From: Anadara kagoshimensis
Lineage: Eukaryota > Mollusca > Bivalvia > Arcoida > Arcidae
Assembly: GCA_021292105.1 (NCBI GenBank)
Contig: CM037874.1
Span: forward strand, 32,538,185-32,602,184
Reading direction: 5' to 3'
Length of the DNA: 64,000 bases
Both the position numbers and the translations under genes were made by a program. The notes beneath the pieces are model-generated. The model did not search any database. It was not told where the DNA came from and worked only from the letters and a program-made list of their open reading frames with translations. Of this stretch, positions 33,509 through 45,425 are shown piece after piece; position 1 is the first letter of the stretch; each line of letters begins with the position of its first letter.

Positions 33509-34148
33509 AGTCCCCTACCGGTCGCATATTTCACTAATCCCAAGTTTTAGTAAAATGTCCTATTATTATGGTACAAAGATTTATAGTTATAAATTATACT
33601 GTTGTTCATGATGTAAAGCTCAAAGTCAAAGGGCCATAACTCCCATAAAAACTAGTGGAATGAAACGAAACGTAAACTTGATCTGTAACTCATCATGGTT
33701 GACCTGCACACCAAAAAACAATTCATTAACTGCAAGCGTGTAGAAAAAAGAGCGGAAAATTTAAGTGAATTTTCAAAGTTCAAAGGCCATAACTCCCGTA
33801 AAAATTAGCAGATGGAAACGAAACATAAAATTGATCTGTAACTCATCATGGTAGAGTCACATACTAAACATTAGTTCCATTTCTGCAAGCGTGTAGAAAA
33901 AAAGTGCGGAAAACTAAAATTTCTGTGAATTTTCAAAGATCAAAGGGCCATAACTCATGTAAAAATGTGCAGACTAGAACGAAACGCTAACTTGATCTGC
34001 AACTCATCATGGTAGACTCGCATACCAAAAATCAGTTCATTATCTAAAAGATTTTAGAAAATAAATGTGGAAAACTGAGGCGTGACAGACGGACGGACGG
34101 ACAGAGCGCAAACCTAAAGTCCCCTTCGGCTTTCGCCGGTAGGGGACT
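33509..34148 (+). mobile_element. Pearl/HINE-like non-autonomous Helentron element
   Basis: The element has 13-bp perfect ends: AGTCCCCTACCGG (33509-33521) and CCGGTAGGGGACT (34136-34148). The core holds three tandem units of about 155-160 bp marked by AAGGGCCATAACTC (near 33631, 33784 and 33945), with CTTGATCTGTAACTCATCAT and GCAAGCGTGTAGAAAAAA in each. A short (ACGG)n tract lies at 34088-34102. A hairpin ends the element (34118-34148: AGTCCCC, CGGC, TTTC, GCCG, GGGGACT). Bivalve pearl elements are known for exactly this combination of ~160-bp core repeats and an ACGG microsatellite, and have been linked to Helentrons. No protein is encoded. Confidence 0.85.
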
Positions 34149-34334
34149 TAAAAAACACTGAGAAGTTTGGCAAGCTTAGATAGGAAATGTTCGGTAATGG
34201 AGAACTGTGTTCTGAATTAGAAAACGTTCCAGTGTTTCCCTTACACGATGAAACCATGCGCTAACAATTTTCATTAAACTGAAATAGAAAATATTGCCTG
34301 TGGTTATAAAGAGTAAATATAAAAATGGTTTAAT

Positions 34335-34475
34335 TTATTTTGCAATATCCTTTTGTAACATCACCCAATGTCCTTTTGTAATATCGCCCAATATCATTTT
34401 GTAATACATACATCGCCCAGTATCCTTAATACCGCCCAATACCCTTAAGACCACCCAATATTATTTTGTAACTTT
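34335..34475. repeat. Short minisatellite (~27-bp unit)
   Basis: AATATC(A/G)CCCAATATC and CTTTTGTAA blocks recur five to six times, becoming diverged toward the right. Confidence 0.8.
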
Positions 34476-35117
34476 TCCTACTACTCATGTTTTCTCCATA
34501 AGTTTAGAACTGATTAAAAGAATCTTGACTGGGATGATCATAAACCATTATTCCCAACCACTCTCTTTTTGACACAAAATACAAATGCATGCTACATTCC
34601 TGAATCTAAAGCACTGTTGCACTTTAAAATATATTTGCCATTAAAATGTTTTAAACAAATAATTGTTATAATAACACACAACATATTAGAATAAACCTAC
34701 TTACAGAAAAAATGTCGGATTTTGTTTTTAAAAAAATCATGAGAGGTACTTATTTGATAATGTTACAGTGTAAATGTTTATCTCTGATTACAAGAGACAT
34801 TACTCGACATTAGTGGATGTGTTTGTACTGGGAGAATATTGATTAACTCGGGTTATTAAATTACCATTAACATCCAACTTAACAGAGGAGGTAATAATGA
34901 TGGAAATTTAGAGACAAATTAACAAACAATTGTTACAAGTAATTAGCCATCTCTCCGATAGATGATCAAATTACGATAGCACAAAACGGTAACAAGTGGA
35001 GCTTAAGCTCTCTGACAATATAAACCAATTCAAAAATAAACTAAAATGGTTTTTAATCCAATTTTATACAGTTCATAAAACCAGGTCGAGGTACATTCTA
35101 GTATTTTTTAAAAATTT

Positions 35118-35180
35118 TATTTATTTATTTTTTATTTTTTATTTTTATTTATTTATTTATTTATTTATTTATTTTTTTTT
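35118..35180. repeat. (ATTT)n/T-rich microsatellite
   Basis: Imperfect ATTT units flanked by T runs; the 72-codon ORF at 34996-35214 runs through it. Confidence 0.9.
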
Positions 35181-35599
35181 GGCTTTTTTATTAAACACAA
35201 TAACGGTTAGTTAAAATAGTATTTGAAATTAAGGCAATAAACATTTAACAAGCAAATAGTTTAATGTCACGATGTTTACGGCGTTTTTTAAACCATTATT
35301 TAATTTCTTCGGGCTGGGGATGGTTTTAGGATGATGTTGGTTATATATAGATACAGTTTGGTATTTCCAACTACTTAAACGGAACCAAGCATATTTGCCA
35401 TCAATTTACTCTTACACCTTTTCAACATATCTTTAAATAGACCTCGAAAATCATAATTATACTAAATTAGTGTACACTAAATTATCTAATTTATTGACCA
35501 CCTTTATGTGCTTTTTGCTATTGAAGACGAATCCGCATTACAAATAGATCACTTTTAAACGTTTTCCTAGTAAATATAACACCGAGTCAAGTGTCATAT

Positions 35600-35700
35600 A
35601 TAAATATTTGAATTTTCTGAATGAAATATTTCAAATTTATTATTGTCATAAATTATTAAAAAAAAATTTAATATTTCATTCTGAAAATTCAAAAAATTAT
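35600..35700. repeat. Imperfect palindrome, possible MITE end
   Basis: TTTGAATTTTCTGAATGAAA (about 35609-35628) is the inverse of TTTCATTCTGAAAATTCAAA (about 35674-35693). GGAATTTTCTAAATGAAATA appears again near 35934, so the sequence is repeated locally. Confidence 0.6.
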
Positions 35701-37059
35701 AATATGACATGTTCAAAATGCAGTTTCAGGTTACGATGCCTTCGTTTTTCTTTTTTGAGCACATCGTTATGATTTACATGTAGGTGTTTAAGAGCAGCTA
35801 ATACACTCGTTGAACTACGAAAATATGAAGCATACTTCATATTTCTATAATAATGACCATTTTAATGACAATGCAAATGTTTTTAAAAGCCAGCTTGATT
35901 ATCCTAGTGGAATCTCTCACAGTATCTATTTTGGAATTTTCTAAATGAAATATTAACAAATTTATAATATGACAAATCCAGTGAACCAGATTCGAACATC
36001 CAAATGAGCAGTTTTATTTTATTTTATTTTTTAACCATTCTAGCGACATTCTGTGTTTTATTGGCTCTCGAATCAATAAAGATTGGTACAGGGTACTTAC
36101 TGAACTAATTTAGCTGATAACATTTGGCAAACTCTGATTATAAACGAATGCGATCCAATTCTCAAACATTGGGCCAACCTTATATATAATGGTGATCCAT
36201 TAGAAAGTGTGCCAATAAAAAAGTTAGCACAGTGTATAAGAAGTACGAATTCATAAATAATCCTAGTGACACAACAAGATTAAAGTGATTGGCCAGGGCA
36301 TTTATGAATTTTTTTTCGATTTATGATGCCTCATTCAAAAAGCTTTGTTGCAGTCACTGGAGAATAAGTGTTGGATATTAAAAAGAGATAATACCGATCA
36401 GTAAACCCAATTAAAGTTAAATAGTGCGAGATGTAGATACATTGGGGAAAAGCACATGTGTTATTGCAGCTTATTATTTACACGTTTTTAAACACAACTT
36501 TCTTATCACCAGTGAACCCAATTACAACTTAAATCAAATTGTGACCATTTGGAAAAGGGATTGTCTTTGTACGCTATTTTACATTGATCAATTCCCACTC
36601 AACTTAGATTAAAAACTCAAACAAAACATTACTTACTCAATGCAATATCACCTCATTTCAAACAGCTCATTTATAAATCAAACGCTACTGTAGCCTGGGG
36701 AGATGAAATCTAAACAAGGATATTCAGTAAAAGGAAGGAAATAATAAAAAAAAACAAGAAAAAGAAAAAAACAAGAAAAAGGAAAAAGATAACACAGTCC
36801 CTTAACACTAAAAATAAATATTAGAGTAGAGAGACATACAGAATAGAGATCATATTTCCAAGGTTTTTTTTTTTTTACAAATGTGAATTTTGTGCATTTT
36901 TAATTTCTAACATTACGAGTCAACTAGGACTTTAAACCTAAACACTTTACCAAATATGATTATAAATACTCACTGTTGTCATATTGAATTTGTATATCGA
37001 TATATTACAAATGCATTTATTCTGTATGATTATGAATGCGCAGTGTTCTTTACTTTGGT

Positions 37060-37710
37060 AAATGCATTTGGTATTCAGTTTTACACCGGAAAAGCCCTTT
37101 TATTAAAGTTTTACATTAACAAAGGTCTTTGATTTAATAATTACATTGGCAGAGGCCTTTAATTTAACTTTTACATTGATATCATCTTTTTATTCAAGTT
37201 TTAAATTTGTCATATGCTACTTTTGAATTTTTATGAAATACTGCATTCAAAAGTAGCACGTGACACTTTTGAATGTATTATTTCATTACAAAAATCCTTT
37301 ATTCAAATCATTTTCACATTGGCAAAAGCATTTGATTTCTTTTTACGATACCAATCTCCTTTTATTCAAGTTTCAGATTGACAAAAACCTTTGATTCAAG
37401 TCTTCAAAAATGTTGTACATTGGAAAAGGACATAGATTTAGGCTTGACATTGACAAAGGCCTTTCGATAAAGCTAGGAATACTGCAGCTGATAAACACGC
37501 CGGTGTAACTACAACCATAAAAGAACACATAGCAACATATATATCATACCCATGGCTTTAGTCACGGGCATAGATTGAAGCTTAACATTGACAAAGGCCT
37601 TTGGATAAAACTATGACATTTGGGAATACTACAGCTGATAAACACTGCGGTGTAGCCACAGCCCCATAAGAGCACATGGTCAAATATATATCATACCCAT
37701 GGCTATATTC
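37060..37710. repeat. Minisatellite and 140-bp tandem duplication
   Basis: From 37060 to about 37470 units of roughly 55 bp with ACATTGACAAAGGCCTTTGA and TTCAAGTTTT recur. They are interrupted near 37205-37290 by an inverted GCTACTTTTGAAT/ATTCAAAAGTAGC motif. From 37441 a 137-bp block (TTGACAAAGGCCTTT, GCTGATAAACAC, ATATATCATACCCATGGCT) is present twice. Confidence 0.75.
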
Positions 37711-37767
37711 ACAAGCATCAATAACATATCGCAACATGTTTAACAACCATGGGACAAGAGGTATTTA

Positions 37768-38105
37768 GTGAGTGAGTGAGTGAGTAAGTAAGTGATGAGT
37801 GAGTGAGTGAGTAATGGTGTTTAACGTCCCAGTCAAGAAAATTTCACTTATATCGAAACGTCGCCAGCTGTAGGCGAAAGTGATGGCATTATACAGCAGT
37901 GTTCTTTAGCGTGCCAAACCCACCGTGACACGGGATCTCGTTCCCATCCGAAAAAAACGTGACTTTTATTTCGTAATGCCGAGTGCTTGGTGAAAGAACA
38001 GCCACTATCCACTTTCAAGTCTTGGGTCAGACCCGGCCGGGGTTCGAACCCTACACCTCCTTCTTACGGAGCGAACACTCAACCAACTGAGCTACCGCAG
38101 TGGTT
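37768..38105 (-). mobile_element. tRNA-derived SINE (second family) with 14-bp target-site duplication
   Basis: Minus-strand head: A box TAGCTCAGTTGG and a perfect B box GGTTCGAACCC. A central domain (GTCACGTTTTTTTC, then GGCATTATACAGCAG read on plus) and a 3' part containing GACTGGGACGTTAAACACCA follow, then a (ACTC)n tail. The flanks are ACAAGAGGTATTTA (37754-37767) and ACAAGAAGTATTTA (38106-38119), a 14-bp target duplication with one mismatch. The TTAACGTCCC block is typical of conserved-domain SINEs in molluscs and other invertebrates. The tRNA-like head is not a functional tRNA gene. Confidence 0.92.
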
Positions 38106-38119
38106 ACAAGAAGTATTTA

Positions 38120-39080
38120 TATACTAGATGTTTTGTTGCTAAAATATGAAGTAGAGTAGTTATGACACTCACTGGTCTGAAAACGGTCATCTGGTTTTAT
38201 TTAGATGTGGTAACTACAGAAGATTTTATTGTAGTTAAAAATATATTGTACTGAATGTCAACCCAAATGTTTGATGAAGAGAGGCTTTTGTCGTAACATT
38301 AAAACTAATCCAGGAGCACAATTACACCAGGAAAAAGTGACATGTTAATTTTAGCTGGAGATATCTTTGGGGAAATCCCTGGTTGAACATTATTAAGAAG
38401 ATAAATTCACTTTTTATTCGTGGAATGAGACATATAAAACCGAAACACCGAATTAACACGAAACAATAAATGTAACAGAAAAGTAAATCCGTTTTGCTTA
38501 AAACTAATATTACATTTATTTCATTTTAAACCTGCATATCGGTACTTTTAAGTACTTGATATATCAAGTTTTTAGTAATTATTTTAACTAAAGTCCTTAA
38601 AACTTTGAAGGTCGAGGATTAAATTAAGATTTGGATTAGGTTTCTTTAATGATTCTATTGGAATTGTATATTTTAAAATCAATATTTTCTTGTATATTTT
38701 AAAATCAATATTTTCATTGTAAAAGGGGTTATTTTGTGTATTGAATACATTTCGTAATGGATGAACAATTTCTTATGTAACCTTTCATTTAAATTTGCGA
38801 TTGATATTTTTGCTATATGCTTGGCATTTTTTTTTTAGAAAAATGTGTATCCTATTTTTATGGCTTGAATATATAATAACATTAAAATGGCTGTTATGAG
38901 ACTTTTGTACCAATAGTTTGCAAGTTTGTATCGCATTGTGACACAAGAGCAAGTATCGATGCATTGCATGTATTTTTGTTAAAACCAATCTGCGACGTGT
39001 AATAGTGAATCGTACCCTATCAGGAATTAAGAGGGCAACACATCAAAAATACCCCCTCGTCTTTATTTCAATAGCAGCAG
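38120..39080. other. Gene-less AT-rich stretch
   Basis: Only a short direct repeat (TTGTATATTTTAAAATCAAT twice near 38666-38714) is evident. No gene is supported. Confidence 0.45.
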
Positions 39081-39088
39081 AATGTGCT

Positions 39089-39294
39089 TACAGTACAGTC
39101 CTTTTAAAAGTTAAACACTTGAGCAAAAGAATAAGTGTTGAATTGACAGTTCAGCTCGACCCTTCGTCAGCTAATTGGCAACTACTATTTGTCTCTCGTA
39201 AGATTTTCGGCTATTAGCTATTTACCACTCAGCAGCTGGGATTCGGACCCTTTTCGTTTGTTCAGTGTTAAACTTTCGATAAGTCTGAAGTGTA
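39089..39294. mobile_element. CAGTACAG-TIR MITE, copy 4
   Basis: Left TACAGTACAGTCCTTTTAAA then AGTTAAACACTTGAGC; right TCGTTTGTTCAGTGTTAAAC then TTTCGATAAGTCTGAAGTGTA. The interior is diverged. The ORF at 39005-39217 overlaps it by chance. Confidence 0.75.
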
Positions 39295-39300
39295 GGTGCT

Positions 39301-39321
39301 TCTCTCTCTCTCTCTCTCTCT
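39301..39321. repeat. (CT)n microsatellite
   Basis: About ten CT units immediately after MITE copy 4. Confidence 0.95.
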
Positions 39322-40061
39322 TCGAAGAGTTATTGATTTCAATCAGCTGTAAGATTGTTGATTGTGGTTCATTTGTAATTCAATTTTAACTGTAGGTAGC
39401 TTTTTACTTCCGGAACGTCCTCATTTTCTACAACCAATGACAATCATCATATCGCTAAAAAACAGTATCTACTGGTTACATAATGTGAGTGGGACAAGGG
39501 CACAGGTGACGTAATTGATTTGTTCTCTTAGTTTCCGAAACAGATCAATTAACAAGAAATCGTGTATGGCGTTACAACTAGATAATATCAGGAAATTGAC
39601 AATGATTCTAGGGCTGATTCTAGGATCTAGGGCTGACTTCACATGATCACAAGTATACTTTGATGAAGGATGTATGAATAATTGAATATTCAAATAAAAC
39701 GCAACACAAATAGAATATAAAACTAAACTATAAAGCTGTATTAATTGTCTACCATTTTGCAAAAATTTTTATTAATTTTTTTAACAAGAAAGGTGCATTA
39801 TGATAGTTTGGGGTGAATGACTTTGTAACTATACGTCACGCAAATTAAATTTTAATATACATGCAGTTTTCGTGTAGATTTTATCTTTATTACGTTGGGA
39901 GAAACAAGGTGAACAGCAAAGGAAAGAGACTGATAGAACAGCAGATAAGGCTGGTTGATTTTTATATACTCGTTAAAAATGTATAAAAGGTGTGAAAAGT
40001 GTGTTTGTTCTAAACGGGAAAATTGACTGAAAAGCACACAATGGTTCTTCCGTTAATTAAA

Positions 40062-40108
<47 letters not shown>
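40062..40108. repeat. (CT)n microsatellite
   Basis: About 23 CT units with one CC interruption. Confidence 0.95.
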
Positions 40109-40110
<2 letters not shown>

Positions 40111-40446
40111 ATTATATACTGTCTATGTGTCATGGTTAAGAAAGAAACACATGTTCAACTCTGTAAGACTGATATTGAAGATTGTTTCGCTTGAGCTATA
40201 CGTGTTCAATGTTTTGTCACATGGTTAATTTTTACAATTATAGGATTGGAATCCTGTATTTATTTACACAGAGTAAAATTCCCCTGTGTCACTAACCGTC
40301 TCACTGCACAATCGATGGTTTTCTTAGTTTTCAACACGTATTAGATATAATCTGTAAAACAAACAGTATCTCCTTGTTTCTAATCCTTTCCATTGATTTG
40401 AGGACTTAGCATGTTGGCATTTGGGATAAATAAAACTCGTGTAGAA

Positions 40447-42103
40447 TACTACAGGACAGACCTGTCGAAAAGTTAATATTGAGCTAAAGAAAAAGAGACC
40501 AAGTTCACACCGAGAATCCGAGATATCGATAGCTAGTGGCCGAATTGCTGCCGAGAGATAGATAACAGCTAGATGTATTAAACACACAAACTACAACGCA
40601 GACCTGTCGAAAATTTAATGATGACCTAGAGAAAATGAGTTGAAATTCGCACCGAGAATCCGAGATATGGAGAGCTAGAGGTCGAATTGCTGCCGAGAGA
40701 TAGATAACAGCTAGATGTATTAAACACACAAATTACAGCACAGACCTGTCGAAAATTTGATATTGAGCTAAAGAAAAGGAATCGAAGTTCGCATCGGGAA
40801 TCAGAGATATGGATAGCTAGTGGTCGAATTGCTGCCGAGAGATAGATAAGAGCTAGATGTATTAAACACACAAACTACAACGCAGACCTGTCGAAAATTT
40901 AATGATGACCTAGAGAAAATGAGTTGAAATTCGCACCGAGAATCCGAGATATGGAGAGCTAGAGGTCGAATTGCTGCCGAGAGATAGATAACAGCTAGAT
41001 GTATTAAACACACAAATTACAGCACAGACCTGTCGAAAATTTAATATTGAGCTAAAGAAAAGGAATCGAAGTTCGCATCGGGAATCAGAGATATGGATAG
41101 CTAGTGGTCGAATTGCTGCCGAGAGATAGATAACAGCTAGATGTTTTAAACACACAGACTACAGCACAGACTTGTCGAAACATCATTATTGAGGTAAAAA
41201 AGAGGAGTCAAAGTTCGCACCGAGAATCCGAGATATGGATTGCTAGTTGTCGAATTGCTGCCGAGAGATAGATAACAGCTTAATGTATTAAACACACAAA
41301 TTACAGCACCGACCTGTCGAAAATTAAATATTGAGCTAAAGAAGAGGAGTCGAAGTACGCACCGAGAATCCGAGATATGGCCATGGATAGCTAGTGGTCG
41401 AATTGCTGCCGAGAGATAGATAAGAGCTAGATGTATTAAACACACAAACTACAACGCAGACCTGTCGAAAATTTAATGTTGAGCTAGAGAAAATGAGTTG
41501 AAATTCGCATCGAGAATCCGAGATATGGAGAGCTAGAGGTCGAATTGCTGCCGAGAGATAGATAACAGGTAGATCTATTAAACACACAAACTACAACGCA
41601 GACCTGTCGAAAATTTAATATTGAGCTAAAGAAAATGAGACAAAGTTCACCCCGAGAATCCGAGATATGGTCATGGATAGCTAGTGGTCGAATTGCTGCA
41701 GAGAGATAGATAAGAGCTAGATGTATTAAACACACAAATTACAGCACAGACCTGTCGAAAATTTAATATTGAGCTAAAGAAAAGGAATCGAAGTTCGCAT
41801 CGGGAATCAGAGATATGGATAGCTAGTGATCGAATTGCTGCCGAGAGATAGATAACAGCTAGATGTATTAAACACACAAACTACAGCACAGACCTGTCGA
41901 AAATTTAATATTGAGCTAAAGAAAAGGAATCGAAGTTCGCACCGAGAATCCGAGATACGGATATAGTGGTCGAATTGGTGCCGAGAGTTAAATAGCAGCT
42001 GTGGAGATATACGTGTACGTAGCTAACGAGAGGCCGAGATGCGCTGTCAATTCGGCACTAATTCGTTAGCATAGTGTTAAACTTTCGACAGGCCTGTACT
42101 GTA
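40447..42103. repeat. 142-bp tandem array derived from a CAGTACAG-TIR MITE (11 left arms, 1 right end)
   Basis: GACCTGTCGAAA (or a one-base variant) starts at 40459, 40601, 40743, 40885, 41027, 41169, 41311, 41459, 41601, 41749 and 41891. The spacing is 142 bases, except twice 148, where six bases (ATGGCC/ATGGTC type) are inserted before ATGGATAGCTAG. Each unit carries the left TIR, TATTGAGCTAAAGAAAA, GAATCCGAGATATGG, AGCTAGTGGTCGAATTGCTG, CCGAGAGATAGATAACAGC and TTAAACACACAAACTAC. After the last unit a single right half follows (TACGTAGCTAACGAGAGG, TTCGTTAGCATAGTGTTAAA, CGACAGGCCTGTACTGTA). Units 2 and 4, and units 3, 5 and 10, are nearly identical, giving a partial 284-bp dimer period. Nine overlapping minus ORFs of 68-99 codons beginning MCLIHLA arise from this repeat and are not genes. 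Confidence 0.93.
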
Positions 42104-42109
42104 CATCGG

Positions 42110-43250
42110 CTTATGTTAGGCAATATCGACAGTAATGCATGTAAGGTTGTAACTGCTGTTACAAGCCGACCAAGATTCTAAAATTGCGTGTACGGACCGT
42201 ATTGAGAGGGAAAGTGCGAGGGATGCAAAGCATTTAAGTATGATTTAAGATAAATGCAATTTCAAAACATATTTGACTATTAATCAGTGCGTGTAAATGA
42301 TAAACAATTACATTTTGGTTTGCTATCATAAAACATCTTATGGAGAGCCTGCACCTAGCCATGCACCTCTTCTGCGATTGAAGTTATTCAAAGTCGGACA
42401 TTTTATGCGAAATACCTGCCTACGGGTCTTCATAAGTTGCAATTGTACCAAACATGTGCATACGTGTATGACATTTTGAATATTCAATAAACGTTTTAAT
42501 ACTTTTTTGAACTTTTAAACATTTTCTTGCTATTATTAATCTTAGTATAGTACATCAGCGTACATGGTATTTCGTTTCAAAGTCTTATACAAAATGTTAC
42601 CTGTATTATATGTGCTACAGAAGGAGAACGTTGACATTAATCCACTGTGGTCATATTTAACATCTAATAACTCTACATCAACATAGGTTTAACATTTCAT
42701 TCATTTGAAATAAAATAATGCCAAATATGAAAATATTCAAAGACTATCAAAATATCAGTTTCATGTAATCATTTTTTCCCCATTTTTATTCAATATCACA
42801 CTAAGTCTTGCTGACTTGACGTTTCAGACTGCTTAATCTGATAGCTAGAACAAAATATCACAGTATCTGGTCCTGATTTCAAAACCACTTGTTTTGGTAA
42901 TCTTTTATGAAAGGACGAACACAAGTTTTTTTTGACAAACCTTAATACAAACTTAAATGTCTTAATACATTATGAATTTACAATTTCTTAAATTTCTTTG
43001 CCAGAGTTAAGAAAAGTCCTAGTTAAAGAATGATAATGAAACTACTAGGGCCTGGATTCATTAGTTTCAAAACTTTATCAGTATATGTTCGAACTTATGT
43101 AAATCACTGATTAAACAATCTCTTTATTTTTATTTGAGGCATTGATTTTAATCAGTCTGGACAACATCCGTTATGAAGAATTGATAAAGTTTAGATGGTT
43201 CTAAAATGTGTGATGGACAACCAGAAATTACATGTGTTTAAACATAATGT
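42110..43250. other. Gene-less stretch
   Basis: No supported feature; the 60-codon ORF at 42297-42479 shows nothing recognisable. Confidence 0.4.
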
Positions 43251-43255
43251 GACAG

Positions 43256-43325
43256 TATTCAAAGTTTTTACTTTGCTTTTGGGATTGTGATTTGAACATG
43301 ATTTGGTATGTTTGCTTTTTTATTG
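43256..43325 (+). repeat. Family A fragment (forward, 3' part only)
   Basis: AAAGTTTTTACTTTGCTTTT, GGGATTGTGATTTGAACATG and GGTATGTTTGC only; the upstream two-thirds are missing. Confidence 0.7.
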
Positions 43326-43649
43326 ACGAGAAACTATTAACAATTGGTCACATATAAGAAACATCCAAAACCACTTATACGTAGCATCATTTACTACCAA
43401 CGTTTTCTAGAAACTAATATATACACGAAAGTTTTGGTTTCAACTATTTGTTCTGAAATAATGTCAAACATAAAAAATCCACGTTCAAAGATTAAAAACA
43501 GTAAAGAGATATGAAATTTATGTAATTTTATACTCTATTGATAATCTGAAACGGTCTTTCTCGTTGAAGTTACATTTCATTCATTGGAAACTTAATACCA
43601 TAAAGCAAGTTGCTTACAAATAAATTGTTGACTCAGGGATAATATAAGC

Positions 43650-43955
43650 CAATGCTTATCAAGGCCATCAAAAATATGTCCGCTATCACAATATCGTTCA
43701 TATAAGTATTAGGTTTCTGTGTAGAAAATAATCTTGGCTATTTTTGACGCCCCGTAGTTTCTTTCATTCTTGGTTTTATTTTTATTTTCCAAATTGATGT
43801 AAAACAATAAACAAGAGATGCTTTTAATACTGGAGCGCCCGGTCTCACTTCGCTGGTTTGCATGTTTTACTTAATTTCTCCGTTTCCAATGACTTCGTTT
43901 TCCTTTTTGAATTGTGGTTTGGGTCTGGACCGGTATGTTTGTTTTTTATTCATAG
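43650..43955 (+). repeat. Family A copy (forward), nearly full length
   Basis: GCTTATCAAGGCCATCAAAA, TTTTTGACGCCCCGTAGTTT, CGGTCTCACTTCGCTGGTTT, and ATTGTGGTTTGGGTCTGGAC then CGGTATGTTTG mark the copy from end to end. Confidence 0.75.
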
Positions 43956-44964
43956 TTTTAAACGTGAATTCAGAACTTTGTCATGTAATAACCAATTATC
44001 AATGACAAAACTCTGATAGAATTTTGTGGTTAACTCACACCCATCTAGAATATCCCTCCTGTACTAGTAAACAGCTATCTAACCTTTAGAAACTATTCAA
44101 TTTGTAATTTTGATACGTAAAATGCTTTGCCAATATATCTAATGTGTAATAAACATAGTCAAATTATCAAACCAAAAACCGTAGCCAATAAGAATGCATT
44201 TAAAGATTCTGAAGACATTTTACAAAATGGCTGACCAAATTTGGATTTGAAAATCCAATAGGGTAAGTTAAAATTAAAAGTATTTTCTGGTTACAAAGTA
44301 CGTTTATTCTATGTACAAAAGTTGTTTTCGTTTAACAAAAATAGACTAATGTCTTAAGAGTCAAATGAAGTGCAATGGCGATATTGAGCTTATTTCAACC
44401 ATCTGACTACAGTATACACGACCCTAATGAAATCATATTCCGCCGATTTAATGCTCCTCTGCCCTAGAATAGGGAATTTTAAATGTAAAAAAAAATACCA
44501 AAATCTAAAAAAGATGTTTGAAATGAATCCCCTAAACCCTTTGTCAAATCTGATATTTAATAATAGTGTATAAATTGCTGTGATATTATCCCGAGGTAAA
44601 CTTCGTTTTTATATCACCCGTGATTATGAACAATGTCTATCTCGTTGATATTTTATTTTTCTGATGTGCACGTATGTACTGAATACTAACACGTGCATTT
44701 TAGCTGGTGTTATTATCAAAACAGTTTATCGAAAACTATCAAATTTCAAATTTGAAAATAGAATGTGACGATTTATTTCAAATATTTCTTTCTGTTTTTT
44801 TTATTTTTGGTAGTTTTTTCATATTTAAAATATTTCTTTTCTAGGACAAAGGAGCATTAAATCTCTGAAATATGGTCACATTAGAATTGCATATCGTAAT
44901 TGGGTGGTCCAAATCGTGTCTAAATCGCCCTCATGTTTTATATGACTCTTAAGCTTTATCCCAC

Positions 44965-45180
44965 TTGCTGTATTTATCGTTTAATCGTTGCTATAAGGTC
45001 AATCAGGCGTCAACATCTCCGTCTACATCTGTCCATCGGGAACAATACAGTAACTGTCAGATAAGTGTAAGTAAATGTCTAGAAAAATTAACCCAATTAA
45101 AAAAATCTTTGCAGACTTTTTTTTTTTTTTTTTTTTTTGGACCGAATTTATTTCATTTTAGTTCAGTTTTGTGGATTTAG
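44965..45180. other. Poly-T tract in gene-less sequence
   Basis: A T-tract of about 24 bases near 45115-45138. The 71-codon ORF reading through it is not supported. Confidence 0.6.
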
Positions 45181-45425
45181 TGGCGAGTTAGACTTTTACG
45201 TATTGTATCAATAACAAATGTTAATGTTGTATATTATTATTGAACGTATCTGGTGCATATGAATATGAATATAAGCGAACAAGAAGTCCAAATGCACGGG
45301 GATATTTGTTTTTAATTCAGCGATTGGCATAAAAGTGAAACACAAATTCATAAGCTTACTGAACACGTCTACTTTTCTTTAAAGTTTCATATTTGCAATA
45401 ACTCCTTGAATTTGAACGTCATTTA

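Noticed and set aside
40324..41877. Nine overlapping minus-strand ORFs of 68-99 codons with near-identical MCLIHLA starts, suggestive of a small-peptide gene family
   Set aside because: They are produced by the 142-bp tandem array. Neighbouring units shift frame where 142 is not divisible by three, and the protein similarity is fully explained by the DNA repeat.
40447..42103. CRISPR-like array of direct repeats
   Set aside because: The whole 142-bp unit is repeated with no unique spacers, and the setting is eukaryotic.
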